Part shown: piece by piece, positions 1 through 10,157 of the stretch
Layout: the number at the start of each line of letters is the position of its first letter
Numbering within the stretch: position 1 is the stretch's first letter
Assembly: GCF_900172335.1 (NCBI RefSeq)
Contig: NZ_FWFX01000001.1
Span: 62,001 to 126,000 of the forward strand
Direction of reading: 5' to 3'
DNA from: Roseovarius albus
GTDB taxonomy: Bacteria > Pseudomonadota > Alphaproteobacteria > Rhodobacterales > Rhodobacteraceae
Length of the DNA: 64,000 nt
Position numbers and translations under genes: made by a program
Notes under the pieces: generated by a model
Seen by the model: only the letters and a program-made list of their open reading frames with translations
What the model was told of the DNA's origin: nothing
Database searches by the model: none

Positions 1-257
1 TGTTGCAGCGTCTGTTTCACGGTCAATCGTTCCCAACAATGGTCGATGAAACCGGACGTCTGGTCCTGCCGGCAAAGCTGCGGCAGAAGATTGAACTGGA
101 CAAAGAGGCGTTCTTTATCGCTGCTGGCGACACCTTCCAGATCTGGAAACCAGAAACTTATGAACAGGAAGAGCTGGCCAAGACCGAAGCTTGGCTTGAA
201 GATCTGCCTGATGATTTCGATCCGCTGATTTATCTTGATGGTGCAAAAGGGGAATAA
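1..257 (+). CDS. mraZ: MraZ, C-terminal part (5' truncated by window edge)
   Basis: The reading frame is already open at base 1-3 and stops with TAA at 255-257, so only about the last 84 residues are present. They hold one of the two SpoVT/AbrB-like motifs of MraZ ([13 protein letters not shown], near residues 15-27 of the visible part), then a segment with [17 protein letters not shown], typical of the second MraZ repeat. MraZ is a ring-shaped DNA-binding regulator that commonly opens dcw operons and binds repeats upstream of its own gene; those sites would lie outside the window. It precedes rsmH by four bases, the usual order. Identification is firm from motif and context. Confidence 0.93.
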   Translation, partial: LQRLFHGQSFPTMVDETGRLVLPAKLRQKIELDKEAFFIAAGDTFQIWKPETYEQEELAKTEAWLEDLPDDFDPLIYLDGAKGE

Positions 258-261
258 ACGG

Positions 262-1254
262 ATGGCTGCTGCTGCCCAAGGCCCCAATCCTTCACCCCAT
301 ATTCCAGTTCTGTTGCGTCCTTTGATTGCAGCCGTGGCGCCGATTTCGGGTGTATGGTTGGATGGAACCTTGGGGGCCGGGGGCTATACCCGTGCCCTGC
401 TGGAGGCTGGCGCCGAAAAGGTCATCGGGATTGACCGCGATCCTCTGGCACTGGAGATGGCGCAAGATTGGGGTGCTGAATTCGGTGCGCGGCTGGAGCT
501 GGTGCATTCCACGTTTTCGCAGATGGATGATCACGCAGATCAGATCGACGGCGTGGTTCTGGATTTGGGCGTGTCTTCGATGCAGTTGGACCTATCAGAG
601 CGTGGGTTTTCCTTTATGCGCGATGGGCCTCTGGACATGCGGATGAGCCAGGACGGCCCGGATGCGGCGGATCTGGTGAATACAGCCGCTGAAGCGGAAC
701 TGGCAGACATTCTGTATCTTTACGGTGAAGAACGCGCGAGCCGTCGCATTGCGAAGGCCATCGTCAAGGCGCGTGCGATTGAACCGCTCAAGACGACATT
801 GCGACTGGCTGAGGTGGTCGAAAAATGCTTGCCGCGTTCGAAGCCCGGACAGGCGCACCCGGCGACGCGTAGCTTTCAGGCGATCCGCATTGCTGTGAAC
901 GATGAGTATGGCGAGCTGGTCAAAGGGCTTGAGGCGGCTGAGCGTGTACTTAAACCCGGTGGGCAACTGGCAGTGGTGACCTTCCATTCCATCGAAGACC
1001 GGATGGTCAAACGGTTCATGCAGGCGCGCGCAGGCAAGACCGGGCAAGGCAGTCGCCATGCCCCGCAACAAGCGCAGGAAGCGCCGCAGCTCGAATTAAA
1101 AACCCGCAAGGCCGTTGGACCGGACGATGTAGAATTGGCCGAAAACCCGCGGTCACGCAGTGCCCGGCTGAGGGTCGCAATCCGCACTGAAGCACCAACG
1201 GGGAAAACCGACCGCAAAGCCATTGGCATGCCACAGTTGAAGGGGGCGCACTGA
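262..1254 (+). CDS. rsmH: 16S rRNA (cytosine-1402-N4)-methyltransferase RsmH
   Basis: RsmH (MraW) methylates N4 of C1402 in 16S rRNA using S-adenosylmethionine. I start it at ATG 262 (330 residues) because AAAGGGGA lies at 248-254; an upstream in-frame TTG/ATG at 235-240 lies inside mraZ and lacks a site. Seen: HIPVLLRPL at the N terminus, the SAM loop [40 protein letters not shown], and the C-terminal [14 protein letters not shown] block. All are family hallmarks and the length is normal. The stop TGA shares bases with the ftsL ATG (TGATG), implying translational coupling. Confidence 0.97.
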   Translation: MAAAAQGPNPSPHIPVLLRPLIAAVAPISGVWLDGTLGAGGYTRALLEAGAEKVIGIDRDPLALEMAQDWGAEFGARLELVHSTFSQMDDHADQIDGVVLDLGVSSMQLDLSERGFSFMRDGPLDMRMSQDGPDAADLVNTAAEAELADILYLYGEERASRRIAKAIVKARAIEPLKTTLRLAEVVEKCLPRSKPGQAHPATRSFQAIRIAVNDEYGELVKGLEAAERVLKPGGQLAVVTFHSIEDRMVKRFMQARAGKTGQGSRHAPQQAQEAPQLELKTRKAVGPDDVELAENPRSRSARLRVAIRTEAPTGKTDRKAIGMPQLKGAH

Positions 1255-1622
1255 TGCGAAGCCTGTTTTATGTCTTTACCGCTTGCGCGGTGATTGCCCT
1301 GGCCTTCTGGGCGTATCACGAGAACTATAAAACCCAGACGGTACAGACCGAGGCTGAAAGGTTGCAACGTGAGATCAGCGAGGCGCGCGCGCGTTTGCGG
1401 GTGCTGAATGCTGAATGGGCCTATCTCAACCGCCCGGATCGTTTGCGCGATTTGGCTGAGATCAATTTTGAAAAACTGGGTCTTTTGCCGTTGCAGCCGG
1501 ATCAGTTCGGCAATGTCGATCAGGTCAGCTTTCCCCGCAGTGATGAAAATGAAACGATCTTTTCCATCGTGAACGGGATAGAGGTCTCTAATTCCGGGGC
1601 ATTGACGGAGACATACCCATGA
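1254..1622 (+). CDS. ftsL: Cell division protein FtsL
   Basis: Encodes 122 residues with a short cytoplasmic N terminus, one membrane segment (about residues 4-21) and a periplasmic coiled coil (about 28-65, ending in the LNAEWAYLNRPDRL block). FtsL bridges FtsB and FtsQ with the FtsWI synthase in the divisome. Recognition rests on small size, topology, the short WAYLNRP-type motif, and position between rsmH and ftsI, since the family is poorly conserved. It overlaps rsmH by one base and ftsI by four (ATGA), so it is probably translated as part of one coupled unit. Confidence 0.9.
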   Translation: MRSLFYVFTACAVIALAFWAYHENYKTQTVQTEAERLQREISEARARLRVLNAEWAYLNRPDRLRDLAEINFEKLGLLPLQPDQFGNVDQVSFPRSDENETIFSIVNGIEVSNSGALTETYP

Positions 1623-3409
1623 TCCGCACACCGCTTCGCCCGCTTGCCCGCATTCTGGACGCCCGCGCCAAGGGTGAGAACCCGGACAAGATCGAGCGCG
1701 ATAACATTCGTCAGCGGCATGAAACCATGCGTGATCGCACCCGGATCCGGGCTGAAGGACGGTTGCTGATGCTGGGGGTGATGTTTTTCTTAGGATTTAG
1801 CACCATTGGCCTGCGGATGGGTGTGATTGCCCAATCTGAACCGGCGGAACCGCGCACATCGCTGGCAGGTGCACAGATTGTTGCGCAACGGGCTGACATT
1901 GTAGATCGCAAAGGACGGGTTCTGGCGACCAATCTGGAAACCCACAGTCTATATGCTCAACCCCGTCATATGATCGACCCGAAAGGGGCAGCGGATAAAC
2001 TGGTGGCGATCTTCCCAGATCTGGACCACGCGCGTTTGATCAAGGATTTCACTGGTGACCGTAAGTTTCTGTGGATCAAAAAAAGAATTAGCCCTGAGCA
2101 AAAACAGGCCGTGCACGACATCGGTGATCCGGGCCTGCTGTTTGGACCTCGCGAAATGCGACTTTATCCCAATGGTCGTTTGGCGGCGCATGTTTTGGGC
2201 GGAGCTGGCTTTGGCCGTGAAGGCGTGCACGCCGCTGAGGTGATCGGCGTGGCGGGCGTTGAAAAATATTTTGATGATCGTCTGCGCGACCCGGCGCAAG
2301 GCGACAAGCCTCTGCAGCTATCGATTGATCTGACCATTCAGTCCGCAATTGAGCGCGTGCTTTACGGCGGGATGCGGTTGATGAATGCCAAGGGTGCCGC
2401 AGCCATTTTGATGGATGTGCATACGGGGGAGGTTATCGCGATTGCCTCTTTGCCGGATTTTGATCCTAATGACCGGCCACGTCCTCCGACATCGGGCGAC
2501 CCATCTGATAGCCCCCTGTTCAATCGTGCGGTGCAGGGTGTGTATGAGTTGGGATCGACCTTCAAAATTTTCGCAACCGCGCAGGCACTGGAGTTGGGGC
2601 TGGTGTCGACCAGCAGCATCATTGACACGGGTCAACCATTGAGAGTGGGCGGATATTCAATCAACGAGTTCGAGCGCAAGAATTACGGTAAGCTGGATGT
2701 CAGCAGCATCATCATGAAAAGCTCTAACCGGGGTACCGGGCGTATTGCCCTGATGATTGGACCCAAGCGGCAAAAGGAATTCCTTGGCGCGCTGGGAATG
2801 TTTGAAGCCACGCCACTAGAGATTGTCGAAGCAAAAGGTGGCAAGCCCTTGATCCCACAGCGATGGACGGATCTGAGTGCGGTTACCATTTCTTATGGTC
2901 ATGGCATTTCGAACACGCCCATGCATCTGGCCGCTGGGTATGCGGCCATTGCAAACGGCGGGTATACGATAAAGCCAACGTTGATCAAACAAGACGGTCC
3001 ACAATATGGACCACGGATCATGCGTGAAAACGTGGCACGGGCCTCGCGTGATATGCTTCGCCGGGTGGTGTCAGATCCCGATGGCACGGCCAACTTTGGC
3101 GAGGTCCCGGGATATGGCGTCGCGGGCAAGACCGGGACGGCAGATAAACCAAAACCCTCGGGCGGGTATTATGACGACAAGGTAATCAATACCTTTGCGT
3201 CAATGTTCCCAGTGGATAATCCAAAGTATGTACTGATCGTCACATTGGATGAACCGGTGGAAACTTCGGGCAAAAAACCGCGCCGAACAGCGGGTTGGAC
3301 ATCCGTGCCTGTGGCGGCAGAGATTATTCAACGCATTGCGCCACTGATGGGGCTGCGACCCAAGATTGAACCTCAGCCAACGACTGGTATAACGCTGACA
3401 TCGAACTAG
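1619..3409 (+). CDS. ftsI: Peptidoglycan D,D-transpeptidase FtsI (PBP3)
   Basis: Septal transpeptidase that cross-links peptidoglycan with FtsW. The 596-residue protein has a cytoplasmic tail, one membrane segment (about 48-68), a pedestal domain beginning with QRADIVDRKGRVLATN, and a penicillin-binding domain. The three active-site motifs are visible: SxxK as S313-T-F-K316, SxN as S368-S-N370, and KTG at 504-506. The start ATG overlaps the ftsL stop. Thirteen bases separate its stop from murE, one of the few gaps in this part of the cluster. Confidence 0.97.
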   Translation: MIRTPLRPLARILDARAKGENPDKIERDNIRQRHETMRDRTRIRAEGRLLMLGVMFFLGFSTIGLRMGVIAQSEPAEPRTSLAGAQIVAQRADIVDRKGRVLATNLETHSLYAQPRHMIDPKGAADKLVAIFPDLDHARLIKDFTGDRKFLWIKKRISPEQKQAVHDIGDPGLLFGPREMRLYPNGRLAAHVLGGAGFGREGVHAAEVIGVAGVEKYFDDRLRDPAQGDKPLQLSIDLTIQSAIERVLYGGMRLMNAKGAAAILMDVHTGEVIAIASLPDFDPNDRPRPPTSGDPSDSPLFNRAVQGVYELGSTFKIFATAQALELGLVSTSSIIDTGQPLRVGGYSINEFERKNYGKLDVSSIIMKSSNRGTGRIALMIGPKRQKEFLGALGMFEATPLEIVEAKGGKPLIPQRWTDLSAVTISYGHGISNTPMHLAAGYAAIANGGYTIKPTLIKQDGPQYGPRIMRENVARASRDMLRRVVSDPDGTANFGEVPGYGVAGKTGTADKPKPSGGYYDDKVINTFASMFPVDNPKYVLIVTLDEPVETSGKKPRRTAGWTSVPVAAEIIQRIAPLMGLRPKIEPQPTTGITLTSN

Positions 3410-3422
3410 GCCGAAAAGGGTT

Positions 3423-4910
3423 ATGGCGGTGGGGCAGACTAAATCATTAACCGAGCTGGGCCTGACCGCCCAACAGGGCCGGCAGGCTGAGATCGTCGGG
3501 CTGGCGGTGGACAGTCGTGAGGTCAAGGAGGGGTTTCTGTTTGCAGCCCTTCCAGGCACGCAGGTTCATGGCGGTGAGTTTATCGAAAAAGCACTGAGCA
3601 GAGGGGCCGTTGCAATCCTGACTGATGTCGAAGGTGCGCGGATTGCGGACGAGGCGCTGGAGGCCCATGGCGCGGCGCTTGTTCTGGCGCAAGACCCGCG
3701 TCAAGCGTTGGCCTATACCGCGGCGCTGTGGTTTGGCGAACAGCCCGAGGTTATGGTGGCCGTTACGGGGACCAATGGCAAAACATCAGTGGCTAGCTTT
3801 TGCCGCCAGATTTGGACCGCGCTGGGATACGATGCGGTCAATCTGGGTACGACGGGCGTTGAAGGCGCTTGGTCGGCCTCTTTGGCCCATACCACGCCTG
3901 AGCCGATCACCCTTCACAAGGCCTTGGCTGGGGCGGCGCAGGCCGGTGTGACCCATGCGGCGATGGAGGCCTCAAGCCACGGATTGGAGCAACGCCGGTT
4001 GGACGGTGTGCGGATTGCGGCGGCAGGTTTTACCAATTTCACACAGGATCATCTGGATTATCACGAGAGCTTTGAAGCCTATTTTGGTGCGAAGTCTGGC
4101 TTGTTTTCACGGGTATTGCCCGAAGACGGTATCGCGGTGGTCAACATCGACGATCCCAAAGGGTATGATTTGGCAAAGATAGCAAAGGACCGTGGTCAAC
4201 AGATCATTCGTGTTGGTCGTGATGCTAATGCGGACCTACAGCTTCAGACGCAGCGGTTTACGCCGACCAGCCAGGCCCTGCGATTCAATTGGGGTGGTCA
4301 GGCGCGGCAGGTAGAATTGCCCTTAATGGGGGGCTTTCAGGCGGAAAACGTTTTGCTGGCCGCTGGTCTGGTGATTGCTGCTGGTGCGGATGCCGAACTG
4401 GTATTCAATACCTTGTCGGAAATGGAAACCGTGCGCGGTCGGATGCAGCTTGCCGCGACTCGTGAAAACGGGGCGGCGGTGTTTGTCGATTACGCCCACA
4501 CGCCTGACGCGGTGTCGACGGCGCTCAAGGCGTTGCGCCCGCATGTCATGGGCCGCCTGATTGCGATAGTTGGTGCGGGCGGTGATCGCGATGACACCAA
4601 ACGTCCATTGATGGGGCAAGCGGCGGCAGAAAACGCTGACATCGTGATTGTCACTGATGACAACCCGCGAAGTGAAGATCCTGCCAGCATTCGAGATGCC
4701 GTGCTGAGGGGGTGTCCTCAGGCCGTGAATGTTGGCGATCGGGCCGAAGCGATTTTGCGCGGGGTCGATGCACTTGGCCCAGGAGATGCCTTGTTGATCG
4801 CGGGTAAGGGGCATGAGACCGGACAGATTATTGGTGATGATGTCCTGCCATTTGATGATGTGGAGCAGGCGAGTGTGGCTGTTTCCGCGTTGGATGGGGT
4901 GCAACCATGA
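3423..4910 (+). CDS. murE: UDP-MurNAc-L-Ala-D-Glu:meso-DAP ligase MurE
   Basis: Adds meso-diaminopimelate to UDP-MurNAc-dipeptide in the cytoplasm. Of 495 residues, the ATP loop is T115-G-T-N-G-K-T121 and the third-amino-acid specificity motif is D413-N-P-R416, the form found in meso-DAP rather than L-lysine ligases. GHETGQ near the C terminus is also typical. Start choice is uncertain: ATG 3423 is only two bases from AAAAGGG (3414-3420), while GTG 3429 in the same frame has better spacing. The stop overlaps the murF start by four bases. Confidence 0.96.
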   Translation: MAVGQTKSLTELGLTAQQGRQAEIVGLAVDSREVKEGFLFAALPGTQVHGGEFIEKALSRGAVAILTDVEGARIADEALEAHGAALVLAQDPRQALAYTAALWFGEQPEVMVAVTGTNGKTSVASFCRQIWTALGYDAVNLGTTGVEGAWSASLAHTTPEPITLHKALAGAAQAGVTHAAMEASSHGLEQRRLDGVRIAAAGFTNFTQDHLDYHESFEAYFGAKSGLFSRVLPEDGIAVVNIDDPKGYDLAKIAKDRGQQIIRVGRDANADLQLQTQRFTPTSQALRFNWGGQARQVELPLMGGFQAENVLLAAGLVIAAGADAELVFNTLSEMETVRGRMQLAATRENGAAVFVDYAHTPDAVSTALKALRPHVMGRLIAIVGAGGDRDDTKRPLMGQAAAENADIVIVTDDNPRSEDPASIRDAVLRGCPQAVNVGDRAEAILRGVDALGPGDALLIAGKGHETGQIIGDDVLPFDDVEQASVAVSALDGVQP

Positions 4911-6331
4911 CACTCTGGTCAGCAGCAGAGGCCGCCGAGGCCACGGGTGGCAAGGTCACGTCGAACTGGGAAGCGCATGGCGTATCGATTGATACGCGCA
5001 CCTTGCAACCCGGCGATCTGTTCGTGGCGCTGAAAGCCGCACGTGATGGGCATGATTTTGTGACGCAGGCTTTGGAAATTGGCGCAGCTGCGGCGCTGGT
5101 GACGCATGTGCCTGAAGGTGTTGCAGAAGATGCACCGTTGCTGATCGTGCCGGATGTGCTCGAAGGGCTGGAGGCGATGGGCCGCCACGCCCGGGTACGC
5201 TCGGATGCCCGCGTCGTGGCTGTGACTGGATCAGTTGGCAAAACCTCGACCAAGGAAATGCTGCGGGATGTTTTGGGTCAACAGGGAAAAACCCATGCGG
5301 CTGAGGCCAGCTACAACAATCATTGGGGGGTGCCGCTGACCTTGGCGCGGATGCCGGTTGATACCGAGTATGCCGTGATCGAGATCGGGATGAACCACCC
5401 CGGCGAGATTGCTCCTTTGGCAAGGATGGCGCGTCCGCATGTCGCAATGATAACGACGGTCGCCGCTGCACATCTGGAGGCATTCGAGAATATCGAAGGG
5501 ATTGCCCATGAAAAGGCGGCTATCTTTCAGGGACTGGAGTCGGGAGGGACGGCTGTCATCAACGCTGACGTTGATACGGTAAAAATCCTGCGGGAGACAG
5601 CGCAGGACAATGGTGCGCAGATCAAGACCTTTGGCCAGAAAGGGGATTACACTCTAAGCGATCTACGCTTTACTGAGGGGTGCACCGTGGTCGAGGCTGA
5701 TGTCAACGGGCAGCCGGTGCTTTACAAGATCAACAGCATGGGGCGACACTTCGCGATGAACGGGCTCGGTGTGTTGGCTTGCGTGGATGCGTTGGGAGGT
5801 GACCGCGCCTTGGCGGCCATGGGCCTGGGCCAATGGCAGCCACCAGCCGGGCGCGGAACCCGTGAAACACTGGTGCTCGATGCCGATGATGAGGCGCTGA
5901 CCTTTGATTTGATCGACGATGCATTCAACGCCAATCCCACATCAATGGCCGCATCGTTAGAAGTGCTGGCGACGTCTAAGCCCCGCGATGGTATTGGCCG
6001 TGTCAAAAAGGGCCGCCGGATCGCAATCCTCGGCGATATGTTGGAACTCGGCCCGGATGAACTTGCCCTACACGTCGGGTTGGCGGATTTGCCTTACATG
6101 GGGCAGGTAGAGCTCGTTCATTGTGTTGGGCCGCGCATGCAGGCGCTCTGGAGCGCTCTTCCCGCAACACTTCGGGGCGAATGGGCGGAAAATGCCGAGG
6201 CCCTCGTGCAATCGGCGCACCGTATGATAGACGCCGGCGACATTGTGTTGGTGAAGGGCTCCAAGGGCAGTCGCGTGAGCCTGATTGTCGAGGCGTTGCG
6301 CAATGCCGCGCGCCCGGCACCTGTAGATTAG
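4907..6331 (+). CDS. murF: UDP-MurNAc-tripeptide:D-Ala-D-Ala ligase MurF
   Basis: Final cytoplasmic step of the stem peptide, adding D-Ala-D-Ala. The 474-residue protein has the ATP loop VTGSVGKTSTKEM (near residue 105), the EASYNNHWGVPLTLARM block and EIGMNHPGEI, all diagnostic of MurF, and DDAFNANPTSM in the ATP domain. ATG overlaps the murE stop (ATGA). A 24-base gap with its own Shine-Dalgarno follows before mraY. Confidence 0.97.
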   Translation: MTLWSAAEAAEATGGKVTSNWEAHGVSIDTRTLQPGDLFVALKAARDGHDFVTQALEIGAAAALVTHVPEGVAEDAPLLIVPDVLEGLEAMGRHARVRSDARVVAVTGSVGKTSTKEMLRDVLGQQGKTHAAEASYNNHWGVPLTLARMPVDTEYAVIEIGMNHPGEIAPLARMARPHVAMITTVAAAHLEAFENIEGIAHEKAAIFQGLESGGTAVINADVDTVKILRETAQDNGAQIKTFGQKGDYTLSDLRFTEGCTVVEADVNGQPVLYKINSMGRHFAMNGLGVLACVDALGGDRALAAMGLGQWQPPAGRGTRETLVLDADDEALTFDLIDDAFNANPTSMAASLEVLATSKPRDGIGRVKKGRRIAILGDMLELGPDELALHVGLADLPYMGQVELVHCVGPRMQALWSALPATLRGEWAENAEALVQSAHRMIDAGDIVLVKGSKGSRVSLIVEALRNAARPAPVD

Positions 6332-6355
6332 CGGGCAGATCGAAAGGACGATTGA

Positions 6356-7438
6356 ATGTTATATTGGCTGAGCACCCTTTCCGATGGCGGTGATTTTTTC
6401 AACCTATTCAGGTACATCACCTTCCGTTCCGGGGGCGCCTTTATGACTGCGCTGATTTTTGGGTTCCTGTTTGGCAAGCCTTTGATCAACGTTCTGCGGC
6501 GCAAGCAGGGCAAGGGCCAACCGATCCGAGATGACGGACCCGAGTCGCATTTCGTCAAGTCGGGCACACCGACCATGGGCGGGTTGCTGATTGTGGGGGC
6601 TCTGTCGACCTCCACCCTGCTGTGGGCGCGATTGGACAATCCCTTTGTCTGGCTGGTCTTGTTGGTGACATTGGGCTTTGCTGCGATTGGATTTGCCGAT
6701 GACTATGCAAAGGTTTCCAAGCAGAACGTCTCGGGCGTCTCTGGTAAGGTCCGTCTGGGGCTTGGATTTTTGATTGCTGGGCTGGCTGCTTACTGGGCTT
6801 CGCTCAGCCATCCAGAGGCGCTGCAATACCATCTGGCGCTTCCAGTATTCAAAGACACGCTGCTCAATCTGGGGATCTTCTTTATTCCCTTTGCTATGTT
6901 CGTGGTCGTGGGCGCGGCAAACGCGGTGAATCTGACCGATGGTCTGGATGGATTGGCGATTATGCCGGTGATGATTGCCGCAGGGTCCTTCGGGGTAATT
7001 GCCTATGCGGTGGGCCGGGTCGACTTTACCGAATATCTGGATGTACACTACGTGCCGGGCACCGGTGAAATTCTGGTCTTTGTTGCCGGTCTGATCGGTG
7101 GTGGGCTTGGGTTCCTGTGGTATAACGCCCCGCCGGCGGCTGTGTTTATGGGCGACACCGGATCGCTGGCCTTGGGCGGCGCTTTGGGCGCCATCGCCGT
7201 GGCCACCAAACACGAGATCGTTCTGGGCATCATCGGTGGGTTGTTTGTGGTCGAGGCGCTGAGCGTGATCATACAGGTGCTTTATTTCAAACGCACTGGG
7301 AAACGCGTGTTCCTGATGGCACCGATCCATCACCACTATGAGAAAAAGGGCTGGGCCGAGCCGCAGATCGTGATCCGTTTCTGGATTATCGCAGTGATCT
7401 TGGCAATGATTGGCCTGGCAACTCTGAAGGTTCGTTAA
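6356..7438 (+). CDS. mraY: Phospho-MurNAc-pentapeptide transferase MraY
   Basis: Integral membrane enzyme that makes lipid I from undecaprenyl phosphate and UDP-MurNAc-pentapeptide. The 360 residues show about ten membrane segments and the signatures [43 protein letters not shown] and the histidine-rich [13 protein letters not shown] loop. A good Shine-Dalgarno (GAAAGGA, 6342-6348) precedes ATG 6356. The next gene starts immediately after its stop. A long antisense open frame here is only a shadow. Confidence 0.98.
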   Translation: MLYWLSTLSDGGDFFNLFRYITFRSGGAFMTALIFGFLFGKPLINVLRRKQGKGQPIRDDGPESHFVKSGTPTMGGLLIVGALSTSTLLWARLDNPFVWLVLLVTLGFAAIGFADDYAKVSKQNVSGVSGKVRLGLGFLIAGLAAYWASLSHPEALQYHLALPVFKDTLLNLGIFFIPFAMFVVVGAANAVNLTDGLDGLAIMPVMIAAGSFGVIAYAVGRVDFTEYLDVHYVPGTGEILVFVAGLIGGGLGFLWYNAPPAAVFMGDTGSLALGGALGAIAVATKHEIVLGIIGGLFVVEALSVIIQVLYFKRTGKRVFLMAPIHHHYEKKGWAEPQIVIRFWIIAVILAMIGLATLKVR

Positions 7439-7840
7439 ATGGCGGAGCGCGTCAAAGATACAAATGAGATGATCCGGCAGATGCGCCCGGCGTTGCGCGA
7501 TGGCAGCTATCATTTTGTGCATGTGGCAGATACCGAACTGGCCGCCCGTGCGATGCTGATGTCGATCGCCAGCTTTGCCGAGGATGAGGGGCTATCGCTG
7601 ATCCTGCCCTCAGCAGCGCTGAGCGAGCTTGGCTTGATTGATGATATGCCAATGCGCTGTATTACGCTTCAAGTGCATTCGGCGCTGGATGGCGTGGGAC
7701 TGACCGCTGCGGTGGCCACTGTGCTGGCTGAAAATGGCATCCCCTGCAATATGGTTGCCGCCTACCATCACGACCACGCTTTTGTGCCTGCCGAGAGTGC
7801 GGAAGAGGCTGTGGCGCTGTTGGAAAGCATCGCGGGATAA
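7439..7840 (+). CDS. ACT-domain protein (COG3602/ACT_7-like), function unknown
   Basis: A 133-residue cytoplasmic protein whose ATG abuts the mraY stop with no gap. It has the pattern of the small stand-alone ACT family: HFVHVADTE near the N terminus, then LQVHSALDGVGLTAAV, the GIPCNMVAAYHHDHAFVP block and a C-terminal AVALLESI helix. ACT domains usually bind small effectors such as amino acids. Its place between mraY and murD suggests co-expression with wall synthesis, but no function is known to me. It is probably translationally coupled to mraY. An 86-base gap follows before murD. Confidence 0.8.
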   Translation: MAERVKDTNEMIRQMRPALRDGSYHFVHVADTELAARAMLMSIASFAEDEGLSLILPSAALSELGLIDDMPMRCITLQVHSALDGVGLTAAVATVLAENGIPCNMVAAYHHDHAFVPAESAEEAVALLESIAG

Positions 7841-7926
7841 GCGCTCAACGTGTTGGACGCTTCTAAACAGATTGTGTAAACGATTCTGAAGCGACCGTAT
7901 TGAGCGGAAAAAAGGGGCACGTGTTC

Positions 7927-9327
7927 ATGATACCAGTGGCAGGGTTTGACGGCGCAACGGTTGCGGTTCTGGGCTTGGGGCGTACGGGCCTGTCCGCATC
8001 GCGGGCCTTGCAGGCAGGCGGGGCCGTGCCAGTGGTCTGGGATGACAATCCCGAGGCGCGGGCCATGGCTGAAGACGAAGGCTTCGAGGTGCGGGATCTG
8101 AACCGTGAGGGGGCTTTTGAAAATGTTGCCAGCCTGATCGTCTCGCCGGGTATTCCGCATTTGTATCCCGAACCGAACAAAGTGATCGCGGCGTCTTACG
8201 CAGCCGGGGTGCCGGTGGATAATGACATTGGGCTGTTTTTCAAATCCTTTGCCAATGGGGCCTGGGCCAATTTTGATACGCCGCCGCGCGTGGTGGCGAT
8301 TACTGGCAGCAACGGCAAATCCACCACCTCGGCGCTGATCCATCACGTGCTGGAAGTTGCAGGCAAAGACGTGCAACTGGCGGGCAATATCGGGCGCGGG
8401 GTGCTGGATATTGATGCGCCGGGCGATGGCGGTGTGGTGGTGCTGGAGCTGAGCAGTTATCAGACCGAGCTGGCCCGCGCGCTGACGCCGGATATTGCGG
8501 TGTTCACCAACTTCTCACCCGACCACTTGGATCGCCACGCCGGGATCGGCGGCTATTTCGCGGCTAAACGCCGGTTGTTTGCCGAGGGCGGGCCGGACCG
8601 GGCGATTATTGGTGTTGATGAGCCCGAGGGCGTGTTCATGGCGGCGCAACTGTCTGAAGGCGCAATCGATGATCGGGTGATCAAGGTGTCAGCCGAGCGC
8701 AAACTCTCGGGTCCCGGTTGGTCAGTCTTTACCCGCAAGGGGTTCTTGTCGGAATACCGCAAAGGGCGGCAGATCGCATCGATTGACCTGCGCAACATAA
8801 AGGGGCTGCCGGGTAGCCATAACCACCAGAACGCCTGCGCCGCCTATGCCGCCTGCCGCTGTCTTGGGTTGGCGCCGAAACTGATCGAACAGGGCTTTGC
8901 CAGCTTTGCTGGCCTGCCGCATCGCAGTCAGGTGATCGCGCAAGCGGATGGCGTGACCTATGTGAACGACAGCAAGGCCACCAATGTCGACAGTGCGCTG
9001 AAGGCGCTGCAAGCCTTTGACAACATCCGCTGGATCTGCGGCGGGTTGGAGAAAGAGGGCGGATTGGACGCGTTGAAACCCGGCCTGCCGAATGTGCGTA
9101 AAGCCTATGTCATCGGGCGCGAAGCGGCGCAGTTTGCGATGAAACTGGATGGCGTGGAAAGCGCCATCTGTACCACGATGGAAGCTGCCGTCGCGCAGGC
9201 CGTCGAGGAGGCAGAGAAGGGCGACACCGTGTTGCTGGCCCCGGCAGCGGCGAGCTTTGATCAATACGACAGCTTTGAGAAACGTGGCGATGACTTTATC
9301 GCGCGGGTGGAGGTGTGTTTGACCTGA
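7927..9327 (+). CDS. murD: UDP-MurNAc-L-alanine:D-glutamate ligase MurD
   Basis: Adds D-glutamate to UDP-MurNAc-L-Ala. I choose ATG 7927 (466 residues, [21 protein letters not shown] start) because the dinucleotide-like first domain begins directly after it and AAAAAGGGGC (7910-7919) sits at a workable distance; an upstream TTG at 7900 would add nine non-conserved residues. Visible motifs are [13 protein letters not shown] (ATP loop), [10 protein letters not shown] and YVNDSKATN, all typical of MurD. Downstream the dcw cluster is interrupted by an antisense gene. Confidence 0.96.
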   Translation: MIPVAGFDGATVAVLGLGRTGLSASRALQAGGAVPVVWDDNPEARAMAEDEGFEVRDLNREGAFENVASLIVSPGIPHLYPEPNKVIAASYAAGVPVDNDIGLFFKSFANGAWANFDTPPRVVAITGSNGKSTTSALIHHVLEVAGKDVQLAGNIGRGVLDIDAPGDGGVVVLELSSYQTELARALTPDIAVFTNFSPDHLDRHAGIGGYFAAKRRLFAEGGPDRAIIGVDEPEGVFMAAQLSEGAIDDRVIKVSAERKLSGPGWSVFTRKGFLSEYRKGRQIASIDLRNIKGLPGSHNHQNACAAYAACRCLGLAPKLIEQGFASFAGLPHRSQVIAQADGVTYVNDSKATNVDSALKALQAFDNIRWICGGLEKEGGLDALKPGLPNVRKAYVIGREAAQFAMKLDGVESAICTTMEAAVAQAVEEAEKGDTVLLAPAAASFDQYDSFEKRGDDFIARVEVCLT

Positions 9328-9389
9328 TTGCCTAAGGACTAAAAACGTTGTTTGCAGTGACGGTCGGATTGCAGGCTACTTACTGACAG

Positions 9390-9908
9390 TTATAGACTTC
9401 GAGATAGTCTGGTATCGCCATTGGCGGCAATTTCTTCGAAAAGACTATCCAAGTCTCCGAACAGCTCCCACCGGTCAACACTCAAGCGCGCTGCAATTTC
9501 ATCAATGACCTGCAATTCGAGTTCGGAAACCCGTTTTCCTTTCCAGAGCTTGTCTGACAAAGCGATAAGTAGTTCCTCAAATGATGCTTCTATGCGGTCG
9601 TACTGAGAGTGGCTTCGACAGCATCTCGCTAGGTCTTTTCCAATTCCATTCTGTTGAAGCAATATTTCGCCTGCTGCTTCATGCTTATTCCCACTTTGGT
9701 CGAGTTCCTCAGGGTGCATGATTTTACCGGCGTCATGTAGTGCAATACCCAGCAGCACAAAGCATTTGTTGTACCGAACACCCAGTTTATCGAGTTTTGA
9801 AGTTATTTCGCTGCCAACTTCACCTACTAGTTCTAGGTGTCGGATAAGCCTATGGGGCGCATCAAGTTGCCTAAGCAGGTTCAATGCATCTTCTGGGGTT
9901 TCAAGCAC
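9390..9908 (-). CDS. HD-domain putative phosphohydrolase inserted in the dcw cluster
   Basis: A 172-residue protein read against the dcw genes. GTG at 9908 is the start, preceded by a GGAG site about six bases away. Residue H24 and the pair H58-D59 (ALHDAGK) plus a later SHSQY and LSDKLWKGKR fit the HD metal-dependent phosphohydrolase fold, where H...HD...D ligate the metal. Substrate is unknown; HD enzymes act on nucleotides, phosphorylated compounds or cyclic dinucleotides. Base composition is visibly more AT-rich than the flanking genes, and it breaks an otherwise unbroken + strand cluster, so recent insertion is likely. A start further inside cannot be excluded. Confidence 0.7.
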   Translation of the reverse strand: MLETPEDALNLLRQLDAPHRLIRHLELVGEVGSEITSKLDKLGVRYNKCFVLLGIALHDAGKIMHPEELDQSGNKHEAAGEILLQQNGIGKDLARCCRSHSQYDRIEASFEELLIALSDKLWKGKRVSELELQVIDEIAARLSVDRWELFGDLDSLFEEIAANGDTRLSRSL

Positions 9909-10157
9909 AAATCACTCCACGGAAAAGAACCTTTGCTCCAATTTGGTATAATGTTGAATAGTTTCAAGCGCACTATCGATGTATTACTTACAATTGGCTG
10001 CTCAGGCTTCATATCGACCACCAACATTCCGCGTCCCACGTTCTAAATGTAATTCCTCCCGCCCCTCTCTCCCTACTTCCCACAAAGCCAATCACCTGCT
10101 ACACTGACCTCAGACCCCGAAAAGGGGCGTTGTATTGAGGCAGAACGGCGGTTCGCG
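9909..10157. other. Non-coding gap between the HD gene and ftsW
   Basis: About 250 bases without a convincing gene, AT-rich in its first half. It holds TGG-TATAAT (9944-9952), which fits an extended -10 box on the + strand and could start transcription towards ftsW; no good -35 accompanies it. Because murD and ftsW are separated by an antisense gene, ftsW and the genes after it need a promoter near here. No strong Shine-Dalgarno precedes ftsW. Confidence 0.35.

Noticed and set aside
876..1631. 251-residue open frame on the - strand across rsmH and ftsL
   Set aside because: Shadow of two certain genes; no start site or domain.
6404..7522. 372-residue open frame on the - strand
   Set aside because: Antisense to mraY, whose motifs are unmistakable; no family features in the antisense product.
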